Shown: positions 57,479 to 64,000 of the stretch, piece after piece
Numbering within the stretch: the first letter of the stretch is position 1
Layout of the letters: each line of letters begins with the position of its first letter
From: Flavobacterium gyeonganense
GTDB lineage: Bacteria; Bacteroidota; Bacteroidia; Flavobacteriales; Flavobacteriaceae
DNA length: 64,000 nt
Direction: 5' to 3'
NCBI RefSeq assembly: GCF_029625295.1
Contig: NZ_CP121112.1
Location: forward strand, 434,001-498,000
The notes under the pieces: generated by a model
Database searches by the model: none
What the model saw: the letters and a program-made list of their open reading frames with translations, nothing else
What the model was told of the DNA's origin: nothing
Position numbers and translations under genes: made by a program

Positions 57479-59928
57479 ATGGAAGAAAAAAATATTTTCA
57501 GTAAAGAATTACTCAGTGCATTTGAAATTGCTAAAAAAATTGCTAAAAACAATTCAAATAAATTTTACTCTGCATCACATTTGCTAAAAGCCATCCTGAA
57601 CCGGGATTTATCTCTATTAAAACGTCTTGAGGCTATAGGCAAGGATGTTTACTATCTTGATGAATGGGCAGAAGTCCGTATGGAGGATGAACCAAAAACA
57701 ACAAATATATCTGATTCTGAACCAAGTGATCTGATTGATGAAATTATAAAAGAAGCAGAATCGGTACGTGTACTTTTAAATGAAGATGACATTAGTCTTT
57801 ATGCGATATTGGTCGCTTTGAGCTCGCCGGGAGTTGGTTTTAATTTCGACCAAATGAAGACGTATCCTATTTCCAGAAACGAATTATTAGAAAATCTTGC
57901 AATAGCTGAACCTAGCGTTAACATTCCTCATCAGGAAGTAAAAAAAGGTTTCCTGAGTAAATATTGTATCCACAAAAATGCTGAAAAAAGAAAAGGATTT
58001 TGGCGATTGGCCGCGAAACAGAGTTAAATACAATGAAGGAAATCCTGTGCCGATTTTCTAAGCCTAATATTTTATTAATTGGTGACAGAGGTATCGGAAA
58101 ATCAATTTTAATCGATACACTTGTTCAAAATGTAATTACAAACCAGGTCCCTGAGGTGTTAAGTAAAGTGCAGCTTTTTGAATTGGATTTATCCACACTA
58201 ATTGCAGGTGCATCTTACAAAGGAGAAATCGAAGACCGCTTAAAAAATTGTATTCAGGAATTAAAACAATTTCCTAAAGCAATATTAATTATCGAAGAAA
58301 TCCATACTCTACTGGATAAAAACGGAGGAGACTCGGGTGTATCCAACGTGTTGAAAGGCGAATTATCAAAAGGATTAAATATCATTGCTACTTCTACAAT
58401 TGAAGAATATTCCAAGAGAATTGAAAAAGAACAGGGACTTTCCGGAATGTTTGAAATTGTAAAATTAGAAGAATCTAATGATGAAACGTTATTCCGAATG
58501 ATTCGCGAATCGATAAAACCCTATCAGGAGCATCATAAAATTCAAATTGATAACGAGACCATTACAGAATCAATCCGATTATCAAGAAGGTATTTAAAAG
58601 AGAAAAGCCTGCCGGAATCTGCCATAAACCTTATTGATCATACCATGTCCGTTCTAAAGACATCAGGTGAAACTTATTTAAAAGAAAAACAATCCCTTTT
58701 GGATAAATTATCGCTTTTGAAACAGAATGACAATGATTTACCTGAAGAGCAGTTGCTAAAAGAATACCAATGGTTTCTTTCTGATCTGACTCGTAAAACA
58801 ACATTTTTAATGATTGCAGATGATGAAAATGAACCACAAACTTTTCAAACTTCTGAAGCTATCCTTAAACATATTGAAGGCCTTATCAATATCCTTGAAG
58901 AGAGAGCACTTGATAAACGTATCCATATTGAGGCTTTTGATTTATCGCTTATAATTGCTCAAAAAACCGGTATTCCTGCCGGTAAATTAAAAGAAGAAGA
59001 AAAACAAAAACTGAACAACATTGAAGAAGTCCTAAATCGCAGGGTAATTGGTCAGGACCATTGCATTGCAACAGTTGCAGGATCAATTTTAGAATCTAGA
59101 TCCGGATTGAGCAAAGCAGGACAGCCTATTGCATCCTTCTTCTTTTTAGGACCGACAGGTACGGGGAAAACAGAATTGGCCAAAAGTCTGGCGGAGTTTC
59201 TTTTTCAGGATGAGAATGCGATTATCCGTTTTGACATGTCTGAATTTAAGGAAGAACATTCAGCAGCCTTGCTTTATGGAGCACCTCCGGGATATGTAGG
59301 TTATGAAGAAGGCGGATTACTGGTAAATAAAATCAGGCAAAAACCGTATTCTATTGTTTTATTTGATGAAATCGAAAAAGCGCATGCCTCTGTTTATGAT
59401 GTCTTCCTTCAAATTATGGACGAAGGAAAATTACATGACCGCCTTGGAAAAGAAGGCGATTTTTCAAATGCCATTATTCTTTTTACTTCAAACATTGGGT
59501 CAGATCATATTGTAGAAAATTTCAATAATGGTCAGATTCCGGGTTCATCTTCGCTAATGGAAATCATGGCTAATTATTTTAGACCGGAATTTTTAGGACG
59601 ATTAACTGAAATTGTACCTTTTGCGCCTATCAGTAAAGAAAATGCTTTAAAAATATTTGAAATCCACCTCAAAAAAGAGTTTTCTGATTTACTTCAAAAC
59701 ATGAAAATCGAAGTTGAAATCCCGATGGAAACTAAACTCTATCTTGCTGAAAACGGATATAATGCGAAATACGGCGCAAGACCCATAAAAAGCATCATCA
59801 GAAGTCATTTGCGAAGACCTTTGGCAAAGAAAATAATTTCTGGTGAAGTGAAAGATGGAGATAAAATGATTGTTGCTATGGAAAATGGAGAAGTCAAATG
59901 GGTTAAAGAAGATATCTTGATAGTATAA
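57479..59928 (+). pseudogene. clpV: T6SS sheath-recycling ATPase ClpV (TssH), one-base frameshift
   Basis: About 816 aa when joined. The N-terminal Clp_N part (57479-58027) is followed by two AAA+ modules: first Walker A in LIGDRGIGKS with IIEEIHTLL, second in LGPTGTGKTELAKSLAE with VLFDEIEKAH, plus the ClpB-type C-terminal domain (RPEFLGRLTEIVPFAP, NAKYGARPIKS). The break is near 57998-58001; an added T gives FLAIGRETELN. Between the modules a shortened middle helix region replaces the ClpB coiled coil, as in ClpV. It disassembles contracted TssBC sheath. If truly broken, T6SS firing would be weakened. Confidence 0.82.
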
Positions 59929-59934
59929 AATTTT

Positions 59935-59964
59935 AAAGCATGGTTTCTAAAATCATGCTTTTTT
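59935..59964. terminator. Bidirectional terminator after clpV
   Basis: The stem AAAGCATG / CATGCTTT with flanking A/T tracts lies between convergent genes. Confidence 0.7.
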
Positions 59965-59995
59965 ATTTAAATATTTTAAAGATAGCCAGCACCGA

Positions 59996-61597
59996 CTACT
60001 CTTCATACATCTCCATCCATAATCTCGTTTCTTCCAAATCCAGTTCTTTTTCAATTTTTCTGAAAATTTCCTCGTTGACAGCACCTGATTTATGCATCGA
60101 CTCCAGTTTATTCCTTTCTACATTCAGCAAATCGATTTGAAGCTTCGTAAAATCATTGAAGATCTCACCTCCTATCAGATTTCCTTTTCCGAAAAAGTTG
60201 GCAGGAAGTTCCGTTTTCTGGAGACGATTGAATTTTACTTCATATTTACTTTTAATATTGTGGAGTAAGTCGTCATTGATCAGTGAGAAATTATCTTCGA
60301 TATGGGTAATGGTCTGAGAAACGATTATATTTCGAACCTCATATTCTTCTGCAAGAATGGAGTATTTTTCAATTTTCAATTTTTTTATCAGCCATGGCAA
60401 ACTAAATCCCTGAATAACTAAAGTAGAAAGTATGACACAAAATACCAGATAAATAATGAGGCTGCGTAAAGGAAATTCATCTGTTTTGTTCATCATCAGC
60501 GGAAGTGCCAAAGCAGCTGCCATCGATACCACACCCCGCATCCCTGACCAGCCGAAAATAATCATGTTCCGGTAATCGAATTCTTCCTGAAGACGAATCT
60601 TTTTACTAATTATCCTGGGAAGCAAAGCTGCGGGAATCACCCATAAAAAACGCACCACAATCACGGTGACACTCACCAGAAAGCCCCATACAAATAACGA
60701 CCAGCCGGAATAATCTTGAATTCCTGACATAATCTGGCGCAACTGCAAACCAATTAAGACAAAAATCAATCCGTTTAAAATATTGGTTAAAACATTCCAG
60801 ATTGTTCCTGTCATTATCCTGCTTTCATGCGAGAAAATCGTACCCGATCTTGCGGAAAGAAAAAGCCCGGTTGCTACTACTGCCAGAACCCCCGAAGCTT
60901 TAAAATGTTCTGCAATTAAATACGAAGCAAAGGGCGTCAGTAATGTTAAAGTAGCTTCGATAACTTCATCGCACACAAACCTTTTATGAATAAAACTCAT
61001 TATGTACCCCACAAGCAAACCAATAGCGATTCCCAGAACAGCCATCACGACAAAATTCAATCCTGCCTGCCATAATACAAAATTCCCGGCTGTAATAGCT
61101 GTCAGCGCGTATTTGTATGCCACCAGACCGCTGGCATCATTTAAAAGACTTTCACCTTCAAGTATTGCAATCAATCTGGGATGTAAACCCAGTCCTTTTG
61201 TGATTGAAGTTGCTGAAACCGCATCAGGAGGAGAAACAATTGCTCCTAAAAGAAAAGCTAACGGCCAGGAAATATCATCAATAAGCATATGGGCAACAAT
61301 TGCTACCGCAACGGTTGTAAAAAGTACTAAACCCACTGCAGCCAAAGTAATAGGCCGAATGGCTCCTTTAAAATCAGACCAACTGGTGTACCATGCCGCA
61401 TGATATAAAAGTGGCGGAAGAAAGATAATAAAAACGACTTCAGGACTTAGGGCAATTACCGGAAGCCCGGGGATGATACTAATAATAAGCCCACAAATTA
61501 CCAGTACAATAGGAATGGGGAAATTGTATCTTTTGCTTATGAGGCTCAAGAATGCAACCCCAAATAGTAGCATAATAATTATGGTAATATTTTCCAT
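59996..61597 (-). CDS. Na+/H+ antiporter, CPA1 family
   Basis: A 533 aa NhaP/NHE-type sodium:proton antiporter. It has about 12 membrane helices: PEVVFIIFLPPLLYHAAWYTSW, LGAIVSPPDAVSATSITKGLGL, LEGESLLNDASGLVAYKYAL (ND-type ion-binding site) and FGWSGMRGVVSMAAALALPL. A soluble, charged C-terminal tail of about 120 residues is coiled-coil-like. Normal length, frame intact. Confidence 0.88.
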   Translation of the reverse strand: MENITIIIMLLFGVAFLSLISKRYNFPIPIVLVICGLIISIIPGLPVIALSPEVVFIIFLPPLLYHAAWYTSWSDFKGAIRPITLAAVGLVLFTTVAVAIVAHMLIDDISWPLAFLLGAIVSPPDAVSATSITKGLGLHPRLIAILEGESLLNDASGLVAYKYALTAITAGNFVLWQAGLNFVVMAVLGIAIGLLVGYIMSFIHKRFVCDEVIEATLTLLTPFASYLIAEHFKASGVLAVVATGLFLSARSGTIFSHESRIMTGTIWNVLTNILNGLIFVLIGLQLRQIMSGIQDYSGWSLFVWGFLVSVTVIVVRFLWVIPAALLPRIISKKIRLQEEFDYRNMIIFGWSGMRGVVSMAAALALPLMMNKTDEFPLRSLIIYLVFCVILSTLVIQGFSLPWLIKKLKIEKYSILAEEYEVRNIIVSQTITHIEDNFSLINDDLLHNIKSKYEVKFNRLQKTELPANFFGKGNLIGGEIFNDFTKLQIDLLNVERNKLESMHKSGAVNEEIFRKIEKELDLEETRLWMEMYEE

Positions 61598-61993
61598 TTT
61601 ACTGTTGTTGGTGTATTATTTAAGAGCACGAATATACTATTTTAAAACTTTGGGCACTATTCGTTCAAAATTTTATTTAAGAAGATAATTTGTAAAATAA
61701 AGTAATGCATCTATGTGATTTCGTATGTTAACTGACGTTCAGTATTTACAACTCGCCGGGAATACTCCCCTATGTATTATTCTGGGTCATTTTTTCCAGA
61801 TTAGTTCTGTTTTAATAGAATTCATTTATTACTCCTTCCTTTACCTTATAATTTGATAACAAAAACAACCTTATCTTATAAATGATTTAGTACTGCTGCT
61901 GTTATTTTTGAATTTCCAGAGTTGGTCAATTTAATTAATGAAATCAACGTAAAATGTTTTTAAAATACAACTGTCAAATTAAAGATACATTAT
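61598..61993. other. Intergenic gap with no recognised content
   Basis: About 400 bp, AT-rich. No ORF above about 40 codons with protein-like composition, no RNA gene and no clear repeat were seen. Confidence 0.5.
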
Positions 61994-62173
61994 ATGAACT
62001 CCACTTTTAAAAAAAATCAGGAAGTACGCCAAGAGTTTGGCGGTCCTGTCATGAAGGTAATTGGCTTTGAACCTGAATTGATTGAAAATGTTATTACCCA
62101 ATGGGAAGATGAGGAAGGGACTATCATAACCGGAAAATTTATGGAATCTGTACTTGTAGCGGCAGTTGAGTAA
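61994..62173 (+). CDS. Small DUF2158 (YodC-like) protein
   Basis: A 59 aa ORF: NSTFKKNQEVRQEFGGPVMK, then VIGFEPEL, TQWEDEEGTIITGKFMES. It matches the DUF2158/YodC small-protein pattern (hydrophobic start, GGPxM motif, aromatic-acidic WxDxE centre, LVAA end). Function unknown. It lies alone between the antiporter and the repressor. Confidence 0.6.
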   Translation: MNSTFKKNQEVRQEFGGPVMKVIGFEPELIENVITQWEDEEGTIITGKFMESVLVAAVE

Positions 62174-62205
62174 CCCGAAGTAAAATTCTGCTTTACATCA
62201 TCTAC

Positions 62206-62973
62206 TTATCCTTTATTCTTCCGTATTTCGTTTACTTCTCTCTTTACATCTAAAATTAATTCTTTCAGGTCTTGAATTTCATTCAATTCCTGTTTTTTGT
62301 CTGTGCGCCCTATATTGCAGCGGTATTCCCAGATTTCGATAATATCTGAGAGTCTGACTTCATAATTTGGATAGAAATTATTGTCTGATTCTAAAACCAA
62401 AGCGTTTTTTTTATTTTTATTGAGGCGTTTATATACCATTCCTTCATTTTTAGTAATGAGTATATACGTTTTGCCATCCTGTACATCTCCCAGCCTTTCT
62501 ACATAACGTCCTACAATAATACTTCCGTCTTCGTGCGGTGGCATTGAATCTCCTTCAACAGGAAACCCCCTGTGTTTGCCCGGCCCGAGAAAAGGAAGCG
62601 AAATCTGCTGGAGGCTTTCAATATATTCCGGATCCGCGTATCCATTAAGATAGCCTGCTTTTACTTTTTGTGTTACGATTTCAATAAAATTTTCCCCTCC
62701 ATGATCTACGAGAATCGGCAAGACCAATCTGTTGCTTTCGAGTTTCAGTAACTGCTGCATATCGATTTTTCGGATATCGACCGAAAGCAGTAAATCAATA
62801 CTCATGTGATAATATCGGGCTATTTTCTTTAAGATTTCATACGGAGCCTCAGAAGTACCATCTTCATATTTAACATATCTGCCTCTGGTAATCTGAAGAT
62901 TCTCTGCTAATTTTTCCTGCGAGATTTTTTGCCTAACCCTTAAAACCCTGATGTTATCTGAAAATAAGGACAT
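62206..62973 (-). CDS. XRE-type repressor with S24 (LexA/CI-like) peptidase domain
   Basis: A 255 aa regulator. The N-terminal HTH (LRVRQKISQEKLAENLQITRGRYVKYEDG) is joined to an S24 domain with catalytic Ser in VEGDSMPPHEDG and Lys in VYKRLNK; KAGYLNGY (about residue 95) offers an Ala-Gly self-cleavage site. It suggests a RecA-triggered self-cleaving repressor, as in other Bacteroidetes SOS-like responses. A coiled-coil tail of about 35 residues follows. It is transcribed away from alkB, so it probably controls both. Confidence 0.8.
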   Translation of the reverse strand: MSLFSDNIRVLRVRQKISQEKLAENLQITRGRYVKYEDGTSEAPYEILKKIARYYHMSIDLLLSVDIRKIDMQQLLKLESNRLVLPILVDHGGENFIEIVTQKVKAGYLNGYADPEYIESLQQISLPFLGPGKHRGFPVEGDSMPPHEDGSIIVGRYVERLGDVQDGKTYILITKNEGMVYKRLNKNKKNALVLESDNNFYPNYEVRLSDIIEIWEYRCNIGRTDKKQELNEIQDLKELILDVKREVNEIRKNKG

Positions 62974-62999
62974 AATCTATTTGTTACAATTTATAACCA

Positions 63000-63007
63000 C
63001 AAATATA
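63000..63007 (-). promoter_or_regulatory. -7 promoter element of the XRE/S24 gene
   Basis: TATATTTG on the minus strand, about 27 bp before the repressor ATG. Confidence 0.5.
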
Positions 63008-63030
63008 GAAAAAATTGTTATTATCTGTAT

Positions 63031-63038
63031 TAATTTTG
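63031..63038 (+). promoter_or_regulatory. -7 promoter element of the alkB gene
   Basis: TAATTTTG fits TAnnTTTG, 16 bp before the alkB ATG, within the 80-bp shared control region with the repressor. Confidence 0.45.
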
Positions 63039-63053
63039 TATATTCCAAAAACA

Positions 63054-63677
63054 ATGAAAATGACGCTTTTCAATGATACCGAATTGTTTTCGAGCGGTAC
63101 AGGAGGCAAAAAACAGTTTGATGTTCCTGATGCTGACCTGCTTTTAATCGACAATTTTTTTTCGAAAGAAGAGTCTGATTATTATTACACTACCTTACTT
63201 CATCAAACGCAATGGCGTGAATATGATATGCCTATGTATGATAAAGTAGTTACCGCCCCCAGAATGATTTCGTGGTACAGCGACGTTAATTTAGATGCAA
63301 CTGAATCCAGTCAAAGCTGGCCGAGTGAACTGCAAGTCATCAGAGAACGTGTAGAAAAAGAAACCCATATACTGTTTAATGCCGTACTGCTTAATCTTTA
63401 CCGTAACGGAAAAGATGGTGTGGGATGGCACAGCGACAAGACAAAAAGCAGCAACAAGGACATGGACATTGCCTCTGTTACCTTTGGAGAAACCAGAATG
63501 TTCAGACTGAGACACAAGTTTAGAAAAGAGATTCCGCAAATTGAGATTCCGCTGCATCATGGCACCTTTTTAATGATGACAGGCACTACAAACAGTTTCT
63601 GGCAGCATCAGGTTCCTAAAACCTCCAGAGATGTACTACCTAGAATTAACCTTACTTTCAGGAGGATTCTTAAATAA
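63054..63677 (+). CDS. alkB: AlkB-type 2-oxoglutarate/Fe(II) DNA dealkylase
   Basis: A 207 aa AlkB-like dioxygenase that oxidatively removes alkyl groups from damaged bases. ATG 63054 is used; earlier in-frame ATG is within an AT-rich leader. Active-site residues: HxD in GWHSDKT, distal His in WQHQVPK, and Arg in PRINLTFR; the substrate loop is PRMISWYSD. Divergent from an S24-type repressor, which suggests damage induction. Confidence 0.9.
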   Translation: MKMTLFNDTELFSSGTGGKKQFDVPDADLLLIDNFFSKEESDYYYTTLLHQTQWREYDMPMYDKVVTAPRMISWYSDVNLDATESSQSWPSELQVIRERVEKETHILFNAVLLNLYRNGKDGVGWHSDKTKSSNKDMDIASVTFGETRMFRLRHKFRKEIPQIEIPLHHGTFLMMTGTTNSFWQHQVPKTSRDVLPRINLTFRRILK

Positions 63678-64000
63678 TTAAGGCACACAAAAACCTTACT
63701 AAAGCTCTACTTTTGACGATACTCCAGTAAAGAAATAAATGTTTATAACTTCCATTTACACCTCATAAAACTGCTGTATTCTATGATATAACACTCTATA
63801 ATAGCATTTTTATACCCTTTTATTAATATTAAAAAACATGTTAAAAAAAAGTTTAAATTCTCTATTTTTTCCTGTTAAATTTATTTTATATTTGACCGCC
63901 GTAAAATCTATTATAATAAGTCTTTCTCTACAAAACATATTGTTCAAAGAATCACTTGATATCACTTAACCTGTTTGCAATTGAAAAAAACTACCCCAAA
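63678..64000. other. Terminal intergenic region with an outward promoter
   Basis: No ORF. TATATTTG at 63887-63894 fits the -7 element and points to a plus-strand gene beyond the window end. Confidence 0.4.

Noticed and set aside
61002..61403. 133-codon plus-strand ORF
   Set aside because: Antisense to the Na+/H+ antiporter, whose motifs are intact.
1..64000. CRISPR array, tRNA or rRNA genes
   Set aside because: No regularly spaced short repeats, tRNA cloverleaf motifs or rRNA-like conserved stretches were noticed on either strand.

Overview
The window reads as chromosomal DNA of a Flavobacterium-like member of the Bacteroidota. It is AT-rich, Shine-Dalgarno sequences are weak or absent, and several genes are preceded by the Bacteroidetes -7 promoter element TAnnTTTG. 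The largest locus is a Bacteroidetes-type (subtype iii) type VI secretion system (T6SS). This assignment comes from reading translations by eye; no database search was run.

Layout. (1) 1-2250: an IS91-like HUH transposase with an overlapping tyrosine recombinase gene. (2) 2300-4901: four palindromic sites of 132-135 nt that look like integron attC sites and delimit three gene cassettes: a small broken ORF, a membrane-protein pair, and an ABC-ATPase-like protein without catalytic residues. No integron integrase (IntI) is seen, so the array resembles a cluster of attC sites lacking integrase (CALIN). (3) About 5030-5745: a decayed IS1182-type transposase. (4) 5996-26888: ordinary chromosomal genes (SnoaL-like, serine hydrolase, DUF1801, metallo-beta-lactamase fold, lactonase, GNAT, LOG, SRPBCC, 2H phosphoesterase, KefB-type antiporter, L-serine dehydratase, PanB, RluA-type synthase, aldehyde dehydrogenase, hybrid histidine kinase, YpfJ-type protease). 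(5) 26978-59928: the T6SS locus. (6) 59996-63677: Na+/H+ antiporter, a DUF2158-like small protein, and a divergent XRE/S24 repressor and AlkB pair.

T6SS logic. The minus-strand run, in order of transcription, is: NlpC/P60 lipoprotein, TssG, TssN, a LysM protein, two effector/immunity islands, a TPR lipid- or periplasm-associated protein, TssK, TssO, TssB, TssC, two unknowns, TssE, two Hcp (TssD), VgrG, a metalloprotease effector with a lipoprotein, broken remnants, and TssF. A divergent plus-strand unit encodes a PKD-repeat membrane protein (TssP-like) and ClpV (TssH). TssJ, TssL and TssM are absent, as expected for this subtype. Each of the two inner islands has a PAAR-like DUF4280 gene, a very large multidomain peptidoglycan-degrading effector, and one or more lipoproteins that are good immunity candidates. 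The second DUF4280 copy is 5'-truncated and nearly identical in DNA to the first.

Quality note. At least ten genes are interrupted by single-base shifts, nearly all in or beside A/T runs (integrase, cassette A ORF, aldehyde dehydrogenase, histidine kinase, metalloprotease effector, MORN-type lipoprotein, T6SS unknown, muramidase effector twice, PKD protein, ClpV). Either the assembly carries homopolymer errors or this locus is truly decaying or phase-variable. These genes are annotated across the break.
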